Of a stretch of 64,000 nucleotides of DNA, positions 33,721-45,400 are shown in pieces (position 1 is the first letter of the stretch; every line of letters starts with the position of its first letter). A program made the translations under genes and the position numbers. Under the pieces are notes generated by a model that ran no database searches, was not told where the DNA came from, and saw only the letters and a list, made by a program, of their open reading frames with translations. Source of the stretch: Neurospora intermedia (taxonomy: Eukaryota; Ascomycota; Sordariomycetes; Sordariales; Sordariaceae); NCBI GenBank assembly GCA_037102815.1, contig BTPP01000004.1:4774001-4838000 (forward strand), in the 5' to 3' direction.

Positions 33721-34099
33721 GACGACCAGGGTGGCAAGGACAAGGTCAAAACTGGCCGTGTTCTGGAAGCGAGTCAAAAGTAGAAAGCGGAAGTAAGGAA
33801 ACTGGCAGCAATAGATAGGCACGGTACCATTCTAGACGGATTAATAAAGACTTGGGGGGTCAATCACGTTTAGGGAGGACTCTTGATCGTTTGCTAGTGG
33901 ATGACTTCCTTCTTAGGTAGACGTAGCTACCTCGAACCTCGCTCTGCCAAAGAATTTTCTGCCCAGTCGTTATATAAAACAATCTCGTCTCCCTAAGAAT
34001 ACATTAGTCATTGTATATCACATAATCTTCTTGACGCGCAGTTTGTACCCACCTACCTGCAACGTTGATGCTGACTGTCATCCCGTTGGAAACGTGTGG
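33721..34099. other. Spacer
   Basis: No gene supported. A TATATAAAA lies at 33971, upstream of the following remnant. Confidence 0.4.
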
Positions 34100-34200
34100 A
34101 AAATCTCTCAAGCTCGCCTAGGCGCCGGGTGCAAGCTACTGCTTCCAGCGTTTGGCAAACCGCCTATCAAGAAGTCGTGAACAGAGAGGTGCCCATGTCG
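34100..34200 (+). pseudogene. Short remnant of a UAG-split family gene
   Basis: Only about 100 bases are recognisable. They are a pre-stop end (T-C-GKSLKLA), UAG at 34119-34121, then APGASYCFQRLANRLSRSREQR, where similarity stops. It is related to gene 11. Despite truncation it keeps the UAG, the GCG codon after it and the loop. Confidence 0.65.
34113..34129 (+). promoter_or_regulatory. UAG hairpin retained in remnant
   Basis: CTCG pairs with CGGG (one wobble) around CCUAGGCGC, the same loop as gene 11. Confidence 0.45.
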
Positions 34201-34773
34201 GGATATTCTTGATCCTCGCTTGTTTGGTCACGAATATGTCCAGGTAGGAGTCGCGCCAGTCTGGTTAGAACAGCCATGCGGAGAGAAGTCAAGCTGACTT
34301 GTCGTAAAGGAAACCAAGAATGGACGGGTGATAAGACATCCTGGTGTCACGGACAACTCCAAACTGTTCAACACCACTTCGAACGATCTTTGGTTGCCGA
34401 GAATTTCAGTCCGCATTTCCGCATCTCTCACCGGCAATCAGTCGGGAGGCCAGGTTGAACGGAGCGAGACCCGTAGTATACCTGGCTTCAACCGTACAAT
34501 GGCTCCAAGTGACCTGCGCTTTGAGGTCAACGTGACATCCGCGGCCAATGACTACCGAGACGATTCCAAATTTCATCAGTCCTCTTCCCGATGAGACGGT
34601 GATATCACTGATGGCGAGGTTACCAAGGGTTTCGATGCTTCTAATAAGAGATAAGCTCCGGAACGGCGCCTTATAGCGCTGTATGCCGTCGAGATTGGTC
34701 AAGTTGAGCTGGGTAATCGAAGTAACTTCCATGTATATTGTAACGTTTCGGTTCCGGCCTCGGCGCCAAGCGT
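34201..34773. other. Spacer
   Basis: No gene supported. The stretch holds overlapping frames without motifs. Confidence 0.35.
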
Positions 34774-35380
34774 GTGCTTCAAGGACTTTCTTCCCTCAGG
34801 AATTCCCTGCATCTCCGCATCAGTGTGAAAGACACGACTATCCCGACCAGTCATGCCGATATCGAGGTCCAGCACCCCTCTCAGCCGAAGTCCATTACTG
34901 CTGAAGAAGAAGACACGTGCAAAAGGCCCAAAAACAAGAAGACAGGTATCCAGAGCTCTTGCAAGGCCACCGTCTAGCAGCCGGGAGCCCGAAAGTGTAT
35001 GGACCACTTGTCTCCACGCCCAAGGCCCACTTTGAGACGTCTGATCGAGTGGCGGCACGCCAGAGGAATCTGGTCTTGCTCCGGATGCATCTGAACCGCG
35101 CGCCTAAGCGAAACACCTTGTGCGAGAGATACGACGAGAAGAACAAGCGTCGCAGGGGCGAGGCGACTGGAGATGCCAAAATGGGGCTCTGAAAGATTCT
35201 CCGGGTGTTAGAGATGGCGAGACTGGGGTGTCGAGGGCATCACTGGCGTCAAAAACCGAGACGCCAGGATCTGGAATTTTGGCGGGCAGTCACGAGACAG
35301 TCCAGGGCATGGTGGAGAAGAAGAAGAGCCAGCCCAAGAACTTACTCGACGGAGATGTTGACGAAAGGCGTAGGCAAGCC
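34774..35380 (+). pseudogene. Frame-disrupted UAG-split family copy 15
   Basis: The pre-stop part is open from about 34774 without a convincing ATG and ends DT-C-KRPKNKKTGIQSS-C-KATV. The UAG is at 34975-34977. In frame after it comes QPGARKCMDHLSPR, EWRHARGIWSCSGCI, then TGA at 35092-35094. The protein resumes in a second frame (NTLCERYDEKNKRRR, to 35192), where Y replaces the last Cys. A third frame (about 35193-35380) has an S/T/K-rich tail like that of gene 17. Two frame changes make this a likely pseudogene; an unrecognised intron near 35090 is the alternative. Confidence 0.7.
34970..34984 (+). promoter_or_regulatory. UAG hairpin (copy 15)
   Basis: CCG (34970-34972) pairs with CGG (34982-34984) around the 9-nt loop UCUAGCAGC, shared exactly with genes 17 and 18. 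The middle base of the UAG is A34976. Confidence 0.5.
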
Positions 35381-36684
35381 GAAGAACCGAGTCGACGACT
35401 CAATTCGGGAAGGGAGATCATTTTTTCCACGACTGGTGTCAGTGGTGTTGGGGCTGATTCATTCGCCTTTCGAGGGCGATCTAGATTCTGTACAGTTCCA
35501 ATGTTCACGAGTAACGACGATAATGAGTTGAGGACCAAGTAGAGTAGAGAGTATAAGGCAATAAATTTGAGTCTCATGTTATTAGCCTTCTGCAACCAAG
35601 ATCAAGAGGTTGAAATGAACAGACGGCATCAAGAAGGTAGGGTTCGCTTTGCTAAATGTGCCTAGACGTCATCTGTCTTATGCTCTCATGTTGAAGGAAA
35701 GAGCATTGAGGCATGGTGCCAACTGAACGAAGCATCCATGAGCAAATTGCGTGAAACTGGACGCTATTGAGATTGGACGATATGCAGCGTACATGCACGA
35801 TATGTCAGGGGCAGGAGCAACAGAGTGGGTGTCGCTGCCTCTTGACAGAGGTCGAATGTAGGGCTCGGGCTCGGGCTCAATATTTGTCTGTAAAGAATAA
35901 GTAATTACCTCTACGACGGCCGCGAACCGATGAATCCAGCCGGCCCGGCAAAACGCCTTCTTTCGTTTCCTCCGTTCCTTCCTACGATTGTATCCGCCTT
36001 CCGTCTTCAAATGACCGCAACATGATACCAAATGTTACTGGTCCAGGGGCCTCCGAAGTGGGTCGCCGAGGTGGGTCGTGGTGTTCCGTCCGGGCCCGAG
36101 ACAGTCCCGGACAGCCCGGAAAAGAGGACGGAGTCCATCATCGGCCTTCAATACCCGCGGTATGTCAAGACAATAGCGGTCAAGCAAACGAAGGCAGAAC
36201 ATTTCACTTGTGAAGGGGTAGAGGCTCGCATTTTCAGCAGCCGTTTTTCTTCATTATTTCTCCTGCTCAACGATGCCTGGCATTTAGATAACGTTGGAAC
36301 AGAAGTAAGCGTTACAATTTATCATACCGAATGTATCGGACGGAACATGAAGCGCTGTAATTTACACAGCTTAGAGAAAAGGGGGTGGTATCTTTGGTAA
36401 TCTTTCGTTTTGGATGGTCATAAACTTGGCATTCCCAGTGAGAGGGGACTGGTACATGTATGCAACCCGATACTATTGGCAACTGCGAAATCGAGAACGG
36501 TCGCGCTCACCCTGCACGACCTACATAACTTGTTCTTCGCATTCGTCATCTTGATTGGGTGGGCCGTGCACGCTACTATCTCTCTTTCTCTCTTTTCCCT
36601 TTCCCCTCTTTTCCTGTTTTTTTCCTTCGGAGGGGAGGGGGAGTTGTCTCTTCCACCTCGCTCCGCCCTGTCAAACGTTCTTAT
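35381..36684. other. Spacer
   Basis: No supportable gene. The stretch 36.58-36.66 kb is C/T-rich. Confidence 0.35.
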
Positions 36685-36858
36685 TGTTGAATGTGTCGAT
36701 CCATATATGGATAACTTACTCGCTCTCGTTTCACATCTTGTATCTATATATACTCTTACTCCCGTACCCTCCTTCTTTCTTTCTCTTTCTTCTTCTTCAA
36801 TCAATCAAGTTCACCACCACACTCGCTTACCCTCGTAATATCTCGTTTCACTTCAACA
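36685..36858 (+). mobile_element. Solo LTR, Ty1/Copia type
   Basis: A 174-bp unit begins TGTTGAAT and ends TTCAACA. It is strongly similar, in opposite orientation, to the LTR at 51183-51361 (shared CCATATATGGATAACTTACT-like core and TACCCTCGT end). No internal sequence is attached, so it looks like a solo LTR left by recombination. It lies about 260 bp upstream of gene 16. Confidence 0.7.
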
Positions 36859-37120
36859 CTTATTTCAAAAGAACTGCGTTGTCTTTTGCTTTTTGTCACA
36901 TCACGCTTTCCATCAATCCCCCAAAGGCTGGGACAAGCGATCGAGGCAACCGCCCACCTTTCCTTTGCTGACTTCGCCAAAACAGCGGTACCCGGATCCG
37001 GTCTCACCCAACATCTTGTGCGCAGTCGCACTTTCAACTCCCGTCCTTGCCCACTTCTCTACTTCTTTCACCTCCCTGAATACCCGATAAATTGGATAAT
37101 AACCACCTGTTGACACAAAT

Positions 37121-39028
37121 ATGTCGTTCTTCAACCAGACATTCATTGCCCACTCGGCTCGTGCTGTCCGTCCACAGCCACCCAGTTCATTCAACTTTGG
37201 GAACAGCTCGGACTTCCCTCAAGAGCAATGGCTTAATGCGTGCTTCGGTGAAACTTACACAAATGTCGAGCTTGATGCCGGCAATGGCCTGGTTTTAAAC
37301 CCATCCCAAGTTGACCCAAGAAAAACCTCTGTCAACACCACGTCTCCCCTCAAAACCACTCCTCGCAGCACCTCTCCCTACCACACATCATCCCCTCACA
37401 CCTCTCCATATGAGACATCTGCTCGTCCCACACCGTCAACTGGTACAGCTTCTGTTGCCAGATCTCCCTATACATCATCTTCCCAGGGAACATCTCCCTA
37501 CAGCATCTCCCCCTACATGAACTCTCCTGATATTGGCCATTTGAAGGGCAAGGATGACCTCAGAAGAGACCATGTCGCCTCGCTCGACGGCAATATAGTC
37601 ATGAGCCAACACACTGGTCTTTTCCTCGGTCATCAACCCATGGATGCCAGCCACTCAATTCGTATAGGTGGTTTCGCCAACGGAATCCCTGCTTACAATC
37701 ATCCGCACAACTACCACCTCGCCCGCCCCGGAGAAAAGATTGGCACTTACCGCACTTGCCACAAAGCCATTAGTAACCCCAGGACAGGCGGAATCCCCAT
37801 TGTCACCGCCACCAACGGCTTCCCAGCCTTCAGCATGGGTTTGAGTCATGCAAGCGGTCACATCAACCACTTCGAATCCTGCCGCAAACCCTGTCCTATC
37901 CACGGCTACAACAACATTCACCTAACCCAGACAAACGGCCAGATGAAGCAGAGTGGTGCGGGCGGATTCCTCAACGATAACGGCCATGGCTTCAACTTTC
38001 ACCTGGGTAATTTACCCTCGTATCCTGACCAGAGCATAAGCCGCCATCCAGGTACAGGCCATGATAATCTCGGCTGTACTCCTGGTAACGCCAAGAATCT
38101 AGATGGCGTTGGAGTCCATAATGACCATAGAAACAACAGAGAATTGCGCAACCTCGCAGAATTTCAGAAATGGGTTGTGGGTCTGGACACTTCCACAATG
38201 CTGCGCACCGCAGAAAAGGCAGGGTTTCCACTTGACCTAGGGTTTCAACTTGACCTAGGGTTTCAACTTGACCTAGAGTTCAAGTCAAACTCGAGCAATC
38301 ATGGCCGGATGAAGAGCACTGAAGGCCAAGGCATGAGCACCACCGCCTTGACCAGCACTCCTCGTGGGGATTCGGCTGAGAACAATACAGCCCCTTTTAC
38401 CAGTCCTTCTCATGGTATCCCTCGAAACAGTAACGATCCTGCCAGTGGCGGATACAGTCACAACATGCAACCAACCTTCTCCCCCGTTGGCCTCGGAACC
38501 TCCAAGAATTGCAACAACTACAAGATTTCGAGGAAGGGGAGCCCCCGTCATCCTGAGCTTCCTCCGAAGGCCACCCTTCACAACAGTCTCCCTTTTCGTC
38601 CCGCCATTGCCTCCAAGCCTGAGCTTCCTCCGAAGGCCACCCTTCACAAAAGTCTCCCTTTTCGTCCCGCCATTGCCTCCAAGAGGAAATGCAACGACAG
38701 AAGCGCCGACGAAGATGGTAATGTGGTCAAACGCAACAAGTCTCTGGTCTAGCAACCCGGAACTCGAAATTGTTTTGACCATCTGGAAAACAAGATCGGA
38801 CGCGATTGTCGTGCCCTCGTTAAGTGGCGCCACGCCTGTGGCCTTCACACCTGTACGAGCTGTTGCAATTCTGCCGTCTTCATCAAGCGGATTCTTTGCA
38901 GGCAGTGCCAAGACCAGGACGAGGATGGAAAGAGGAGGCGTGCTGCCGCCGCTGCTGGTAGGCAGGTAAGTCGGATATCTGGAAACCTCAATAGCATGAT
39001 GTTTTTCGGCCATCTCTTGTTCAGATAA
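37121..39028 (+). CDS. UAG-split zinc-finger family protein 16, large member
   Basis: ATG 37121 opens a 543-residue pre-stop frame. Residues about 70-140 are Ser/Thr/Pro-rich with repeated T-S-P-Y/S-P-Y motifs. A His/Asn/Gly-rich middle with scattered Cys follows, then three copies of a 6-residue repeat GF[P/Q]LDL and two copies of a 22-residue repeat (PELPPKATLH ...). The pre-stop end is K-C-NDRSADEDGNVVKRNKSLV, where the second Cys is missing. The UAG is at 38750-38752. The frame continues 91 codons to TAA 39026-39028: RNCFDHLENK, KWRHACGLHTCTSCCN, LCRQC, RRRAAAAA. A good donor (CAG/GTAAGT) near 38966 suggests a possible intron near the end. It is the longest N-terminus of the family. Confidence 0.83.
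38222..38275 (+). repeat. 18-bp in-frame tandem repeat, three copies
   Basis: It encodes G-F-[P/Q]-L-D-L three times within gene 16. Confidence 0.85.
38552..38683 (+). repeat. 66-bp in-frame tandem duplication
   Basis: Two nearly identical 66-bp units within gene 16, each encoding PELPPKATLH ... ASK. It looks recent. Confidence 0.9.
38744..38760 (+). promoter_or_regulatory. Hairpin around recoding UAG (gene 16)
   Basis: CTGG (38744-38747) pairs with CCGG (38757-38760), with one U-G wobble, around the 9-nt loop UCUAGCAAC. Candidate edited base is A38751. Confidence 0.58.
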
Positions 39029-39803
39029 TGAAGGGTCTCCAAGATGCTCCTATAGACACACCCAAAAGCCTCTTGATACTGCAGAATACGCAACACTGTG
39101 CATTCAGACATGTTAGTTTACTTGCTCACTAAAGGAAACCCATGCACCTTCTTGTTGATATTCGTTGTCGGTATTGGACGAACTCTGGAAATCGTAGGTT
39201 TTGGCGAAACTAGGATTCGATCTGAAGTTATCGACTGCCGGCGGAAAGCGCGTCGCGCTGCGTTTGTCTCACTCCACATTGAGATCCCACCTCTTCTCGT
39301 CAGAGTCCCCATCTTCTCTGTTTTTTTCCAGCTCCCTCTTTCCCTCGCACAAAACTCCCGATTCTTACCAACCGCGCCGTCTGCTGCTTTTAAAGGCAAA
39401 GCATTTCTGTTAGCCTCTTGACAGTCCCGCTATCTTTTGAATCAAACGCGGAGAGCAGACGAGCAAGGTCAACAGCTGGAGGTCTCCTTAAGCCGCAAAG
39501 GCTGTATCACGTTCACCTTGCGCACTCCAGCTTGTCGATAACCAAGGCAGGAGGCCAACTCTCAGAACCATTAGCTAGTACAGCTATAGCCCAACCCCGC
39601 CGGGCGCCTCGTTCTTGCTCTCGCCAAGCTGTTCTCGCCATCCTCCTTTCTGTGATTAGCAGGTAAGGAACGCGCATCATCTTACTCATGATACAAGCTA
39701 GTGATCGCAAACTGACATCAAGATGATAGTAAGCCTCAAATTGCTAGTTTTTCACACAGCCTTGAGGTGTCTTTCCACATCTGGCCGGTAAGCAGCAGCC
39801 AAC
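39029..39803. other. Spacer between genes 16 and 17
   Basis: No gene supported. It is C/T-rich around 39.28-39.36 kb. Confidence 0.4.
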
Positions 39804-41456
39804 ATGGAGGCTTTTTCCGAGGACTGGGCCGACTTCACAGCCAATGATGAGCGCTTGTTACCGGTCACAGTTTCGTGGACTGCTTCGCACAACGACGCCA
39901 GAAGCTCCGAATGGGGAAGTTACAAAGATTGGGGATACGATGAAGGCAACGACCTCCTCTTTGAGCTCGATAACGTCGGTCGTGATACTGGCAGCAACCT
40001 GTTCAACGGGAGCTTCAGCGACCAAACTACCTACCCTCCTTCCTTTAGTCTTGGAAACGAACCCCTTGATGACCAGAGAGGCAACCTTCATATTGTGCCG
40101 GAGGTTACACCCAGCGACGACAGCCGTTTCGGTCAGGATGATGTCGCCTCTCCGAATGACGATTTTCAGGCGGGCCTGGACGATGATGATCTAGATCGAT
40201 ATCTGAGTGAGGGAGCTGTTGACTATGCGCGTGCCGTTACTGGCACCTCAACGGGCAGCGATCAGAACAACGGTTCCAACGTATCTCTCGACGGGGTTCC
40301 TCTGGTCGATGACCTGGCTTCCATTTGCGCTGGTTACGCGTTACCGAGCCTCAACACCGGCAGAGCCCTCAACACTGACAACACCATCAACACGCACAAC
40401 GCCACCACCTCTATCAACACCAACAGCACCATTAATATCAGCAACACCATTAACACGGGAATTACCATCGAAGATGACGAAATCCTTGTGCCCACCGATA
40501 ACGGCAACTTCGGTGCCGATTACAACGAGTTGTCTATTGGCGGTGAGGAGATCACTCAGCAACTCAAGCCAGACAACCTCGCTAGCGTTCCTTCCGATGG
40601 ATACGATCATTTCGCCGACGAAAAATTCTTGAATATGCCCTCTTACTTCCAGCTTCCTTCCAACAGCCTGGAAGTGGGTTTAAGTCTGGAGGAGCCGGGT
40701 TCCAATATCCAGAACCCGCTGGAGATCGCTGACGACGAAGTTGAGGATGGCTTGCGTGATTCGCACGTTCCCGATACACCTGCACACAGAAACAGTTCAC
40801 CGTGCACAGCCAAGATGCCCGAATCCCGGACTCTCGACTTTCAAGACACGGAGGCACCAATTTTCATATCTCATGCCGATGTCGAACTCATCATCCCTGC
40901 TCCCCGAAAAGCCATCAGCCCCGTGGTGGCTTTGTGCAAGACGATTAAGGTGGTCGACCTGGACTTAACTGAAGTAGCTTGCTTGAATCCCGTCTAGCAG
41001 CCGGGAACCAGCAAGTGCTTTTCGTGCCTGGCAAACAAAACCAGTCAGGAGTTCAAGAAACTGGTTTCCTGGCGGCTGGAGCGGGGCCTTTACTCATGCA
41101 CCGGCTGTTACGTCGGTGCTGGACCAGTCCCGAACGTCTTGGATGAGAAGTGCAGGGATAAGCAAAGGGAGAGAAGGAGAAGGGTTGCCGCCGAAGCTAA
41201 TGGCGAGATATATGTGCCTGGTGAGGGTCAAGAGGATGTTGAAGCTGGATCTGGGACCGCAGCCTCGGAGGCCCAGTCCACCGCCTCTTTGCACAAGAGA
41301 GGCGCTTCGGCTATGGCGGGCGGTAGTGAAAGCACTGAAGGCACGGCCAAGAAAGCCCGCCTGACAAAACAGGTGGCGGACAAGACTTCGGAGCCGATTC
41401 AGAGGCCTGGAAGCCCGAAGAGGAAGATGAAAGGATGGGGGCAGCCTCCGGCTTAG
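39804..41456 (+). CDS. UAG-split zinc-finger family protein 17
   Basis: ATG 39804 (AACATGG context) opens a 397-residue pre-stop frame (MEAFSEDWADF). It is acidic, and contains an Asn/Thr/Ile-rich repeat tract at residues ~190-226 (N-T-x-x-x-I-N). The pre-stop end is AL-C-KTIKVVDLDLTEVA-C-LNPV. The UAG is at 40995-40997. The frame continues 152 codons, the longest extension, to TAG 41454-41456: SKCFSCLANK, SWRLERGLYSCTGCYVG, then VLDEKCRDKQRERRRRVA, where the first Cys of the last pair is replaced by Asp. A long Ser/Ala/Lys-rich tail with a basic end (KRKMKGWG) follows. The tail is related to that of broken copy 15. Confidence 0.84.
40989..41005 (+). promoter_or_regulatory. Hairpin around recoding UAG (gene 17)
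   Basis: A perfect 4-bp stem CCCG/CGGG encloses the 9-nt loop UCUAGCAGC. Candidate edited base is A40996. Confidence 0.62.
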
Positions 41457-42636
41457 CCTTGAATGCTGTGGCGACTGAACAGGAATCTTCGTCACTACGA
41501 GTCGATGGAGTATTCTTTTCAGACACAAATCCGAGATTATTCTAAGCAAGAGGCTTGGAGGCTTGAGAGGGAGTCGATCAACACAGGAAATGGAAGACAT
41601 CCATATCTGGTCGTGCATCCACTCGACCACTCCTTCGGAAGGGTTAGCAAAGAAGCTCAAAGGCGAAGCGACATAAGCAGGTCGGGGACGGTTGAACACC
41701 TGTTGATCATAGTCGGAAGATATGAAGATGGCTTAACCATTGAGCAAGGAAGTGGGAATGGACCTCGGTAGTAGGAAGTAGACTGGGGCAGATGTGCTAT
41801 ATCCCCAGGTGCAAATGTCAAGGATAGGACCATCATACCTTTCTTTTCTATTTACGTGTTGGGTTGGAATGGACGCGTTTACAAAGTTGACAGAAGTTAT
41901 GATACGAACCGGCTAGTGTGCAAGACTGCTGACCTCTATATATTGTACAGGACGTTCCCCCTTTAACACCTAAATAAATACCTCTTCGCTACCTCTACCT
42001 AACTCCCTCGCCACAGAGTTATCTTACAGGGTCGAGCCAGCACGTTTTAGACCAAAAAACACCGTGCAAACGGCGTTTACAGGGCGACTGGTGGTTTCCC
42101 GTTTGGTGCGGTTCTGTCTCTTATCGTCCCTTCCTCCTCTGTAAAGGTCTGCTCTAGTCCTGAGACCTGCCTTCTTCGTCCTGTCCACATTGCTCCCTTC
42201 ACGCGCAGACTTCTAATACTTTCTTCAGCTAACATTCTTTCTTCATTTAGGTACCCACCCTATCCCGCTATTTAACTTGTGCTACCTTCCTCCAAGGCCT
42301 ACTTTCCGCCACAGTCTTTGCAACCAACCTTCAAGACTGTGAACAACATTGAGTAGGTCAGCGGTTCAACGATTCTCAAAATCACCTCAGTCGTAAGTCA
42401 GATCCTCAAGAGGAAGACGCAAACGTCGCTCATCAGCATGCAGGATTTCACTCGTATCACATCGAGTAAGGCAACTCCTACGCGCAAGCTCAATACGCCC
42501 CCTCCTACCTGCGGCGTAGAGGTACTCAAATCGATCAAGTATACCTAGGTAGGTAGGTAGTAAGACTTCATCACGCCAATCGAATCGCGAGCGAAAGCTG
42601 ATGCGCATATGACAGCAACCCCACAGACCCAGCATA
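41457..42636. other. Spacer between genes 17 and 18
   Basis: No gene supported. The direct repeat CTAGGTAGGTAGGTAG lies at about 42545-42560. The last 300 bases include the probable leader of gene 18. Confidence 0.4.
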
Positions 42637-43770
42637 ATGGCCGACGAGAGTCATTATAGCTTCTTTGAAGAGGCTTTCTTCGCCAACCGGTCCCGCGAGG
42701 AGCCTTTTGAGCTTCTCTACGGAGACGATGATAACGACACCAACCTGATAGACCAATTTGATTATGAGGGCAACTTGGGCGCGGATGAGGACGATCACGA
42801 CTTTATTCAGGGCAACCCCAGTTCGGAACCCGTCGTTGACCCCATCCTTCCTCAGGGGCGAGAAGGCGGGCTAAGCGCTGTAGAACACTCCTCCTTCTCT
42901 CACCCGGAGGACGTCAGTGATGTCGCCCAAAACGTCGTCACCCGGCACCCCGTATATACGCCATCTACCCCCATTTGCCCCAACGCTTCTCCCGAGTCTG
43001 GGGCTGGTTTCCAGGACAACAATCTTATTATACAAGATGATGCTCGTTCCTTCACCGACAACACCAGAATGGAGCAGGACAATCTCCTTCCTGTCCATGG
43101 CCCGTCTGCAAATACCCACAGCAATCACGGAGGGGACACTGCTGCCCACTTGCCCGAACCTGTTTTGACCTCCTCTGCGATCAATCCTGATGAGGCCAAG
43201 ACGTCACAGCAGTCACTCAAGGAGAGTAATCCCATCAGCGAAATGGCCAATAGTCCTGCCCCGTCGAACCCAGCCACTGTTGCACCTCCCAGCATTGAAG
43301 TGATCTCCCAGAAGCTCGCTACACTCGACATTAACGACGGTTCAGAGAGGCCCGTTGCAACTGAAAGCAGCACAACATCCGTCCCCGCCTGCTTTCGGTT
43401 GCCCATTCGGCCGTCGGGCCGCTGTAGTGTCATCAGGATCATCAACGGGTTCCGACTGCACTGCCCGTGTCCTGTCTAGCAGCCAGGAACGAGCAAGTGC
43501 TTCGGCCATCTGGGGAACAAGGTCAGTCAGAGGCTGATCAACATAATCAAGCGGCGCCACCGGCGCGGCATCTGGTCCTGTACCGGTTGCTATTGGAGAG
43601 CGGTCCCGAAGAACACACTTTGCAGGAGGTGTGGCAATAAGGGAAGAGCGCAAAGGGCGAGGCGTGCGCAGCTGTTTGCCGAGGCACAAGCGGCGGCGGC
43701 GCAAGCTCAGGGTGGTAGCGAACAAGGAACTCAAGGGGATGAAGGACAGGCTGCAGTCGAATTAGCCTAG
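42637..43770 (+). CDS. UAG-split zinc-finger family protein 18
   Basis: ATG 42637 opens a 280-residue pre-stop frame (MADESHYSFFEEAFF) that is strongly acidic near its start (DDDNDTNLIDQFDYEGN). Its end is GR-C-SVIRIINGFRLH-C-PCPV. The UAG is at 43477-43479. The frame continues 96 codons to TAG 43768-43770: SKCFGHLGNK, IKRRHRRGIWSCTGCYWRA, TLCRRCGNKGRAQRARRA, then an Ala/Gln/Gly/Glu-rich tail. All predicted ligands are present and the UAG hairpin is one of the most regular. It is a good first gene for testing the recoding idea. Confidence 0.86.
43470..43488 (+). promoter_or_regulatory. Hairpin around recoding UAG (gene 18)
   Basis: A perfect 5-bp stem UCCUG (43470-43474) with CAGGA (43484-43488) encloses the 9-nt loop UCUAGCAGC. 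Candidate edited base is A43478. Confidence 0.68.
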
Positions 43771-44260
43771 TTCACGGTATCATCCTCCAACGAAGCGGGG
43801 GATCGTCGTTGTTGAACGGTAAAGCTTTTACATGGAAGGGCTGATTCCTTGGGGGTCTAGGACGGCGAATCAGACAAGGAGTAGGGTCTGCCAGACGAAC
43901 AGTCACTCAACGGGTCGACGTAGCAATACATCTCAGGTAGATAGGGCAAAGGGGCACCGTCATACATAGAGGTACACAGGAAAGATGCGTGCTCACCGGA
44001 TCAGTGAGGTTGTTTCAGTGACTACGGGTAAGGCGTGAAGTTTAGCTATGTGATGTTTCGACGTGGTTTTACCGATATCGCATTGCTTGCCTTGTGGGTG
44101 ACGATGGACTTTAAACAAAGAGATCCAGTCCGCTTGACATTGTCAACAGGAGTTACTCGAGGTTGCCACACTGAACACAAAGCACAGAGACAGTCATGAG
44201 AGGAACCATTGTACTCCATTCCACTTCCTTGTCCTCCCCTTGTTAACATCAACCAATCCA
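43771..44260. other. Spacer between convergent genes
   Basis: This is the 3' flank of gene 18 (plus) and of the first chromodomain gene (minus). No gene seen. Confidence 0.45.
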
Positions 44261-44803
44261 TCATCCCAAACCCCCCTCCCCAACCGAGTCCCCTATCTGC
44301 ATCAACTCCTCAAACTCCTCCAACCACGTCTTCTTCTGCGCCGCAGTCATCACCAAATCATCCTCCTCATGCTTCTCCAACCCCTCCTCCGTGCGCTCAG
44401 TCCACGCCTTATCCCAAACATCGAGCCTCCTCGGCGGCCCAGCCGCTTTCGGGTTATCAGAGTGGAACTCAACCAGCAAGTGCGGACACCGCTTCAAGTC
44501 GCTGGCGGGATACCAGTACTCGTCTTTGCTCCAGCCCTTCCAGGAGACTTGGTAGTAGAGCTTTCCGTACATGAAGCGGGAAGCTACGACGTGATTGAGC
44601 TCCCAGAGTTCTTCGCCGTCTTCGGTGGTCTTGTCGGGGGCGGCGTTGGGTTGGAAGGGTTTTGGTGAGGGTGGACGGGGGCGGGGAGGGTTCTTGGTGG
44701 CTTTTTGGCCTTTCTGTGAGATAGAGCTTGTCAGTGTGTGCTCGCGGCTTTTGATTGGGGGGGGCGGATGGTTTCTTACCTTGTTGGATTTCTTTCGTGG
44801 CAT
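44261..44803 (-). CDS. Small chromodomain protein A
   Basis: On the minus strand, exon 1 is 44803-44780 (MPRKKSNK). A 66-nt intron (44779-44714, GTAAGA ... CTCACAG) precedes exon 2, 44713-44261. The 158-residue product has a basic/Pro-rich start, then a chromodomain at about residues 43-95 (ELWELNHVVASRFMYGKLYYQVSWKGW, then DEYWYPASDL). The aromatic cage positions (W of LWEL, W of SWKGW, Y of EYWYP) are visible. Chromodomains of this type bind methylated histone tails. After the domain comes a conserved block (GPPRRLDVWDKAW ... GLEKHEEDDL), shared with chromodomain protein B next door. A role in chromatin is inferred from the domain only. No chromoshadow domain is seen. Confidence 0.8.
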   Translation of the reverse strand: MPRKKSNKVRNHPPPPIKSREHTLTSSISQKGQKATKNPPRPRPPSPKPFQPNAAPDKTTEDGEELWELNHVVASRFMYGKLYYQVSWKGWSKDEYWYPASDLKRCPHLLVEFHSDNPKAAGPPRRLDVWDKAWTERTEEGLEKHEEDDLVMTAAQKKTWLEEFEELMQIGDSVGEGGLG

Positions 44804-45400
44804 GATGTACTAGGAAGAAGGCCAAGAGGAAGTACAGTCTTGGCCAAACAGTTTGCTTGAGAGCTGCTTGTGCTTCCAGCCGCTTCCCTCGAGCAAACGC
44901 GGAAGGCTTGATCTTCTTGCTCTACGCGAATTTGCCTGGAAGGACGGGGCTAGCTTAATGGTACCTTCCCCTGTTCTGAGTTTGTGGGAAGAGGAAGGGG
45001 ATGTGGTGGGTATAAATAGACGCGAAGGTGTTTGAGGCAAACCAGTACGTACATTACTCACCGATCCCTTCTGCTTGTGTGTGATTCACGTGGAGGTTGT
45101 TTGGACGTTGCACAATACCTGCAGAGGCCTTCAGTTTTTCAACATCAACTCCGTGGATAGAACGTTGCCGTTGCCAACAGATTTCGCCGTTCGCATTTCG
45201 TCCTTGCTATCGACTATCTGATGATACCTCTATCCAACCAACAAGGGCCTAAGCCCAAAAGCATGAGCCGTGGGTGTGAATCTCGTCACATTTCCTAGGT
45301 TCCTTCCGTTTCACTCCCCATTCTGTCCAGCCTGGACCTCCGTAACTTCCTTCCAGCTACCTACTACCCACGGCCACATGAGCAACGCCCTTTCCTCCTA
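44804..45400. other. Spacer between the two chromodomain genes
   Basis: This is the probable promoter of chromodomain gene A (minus) and 3' flank of gene B. A TATAAATA on the plus strand at 45011-45018 faces the wrong way for gene A. Confidence 0.4.

Noticed and set aside
45011-45018. TATAAATA as promoter of chromodomain gene A
   Set aside because: It lies on the plus strand, while the gene is transcribed on the minus strand, and no plus-strand gene follows.
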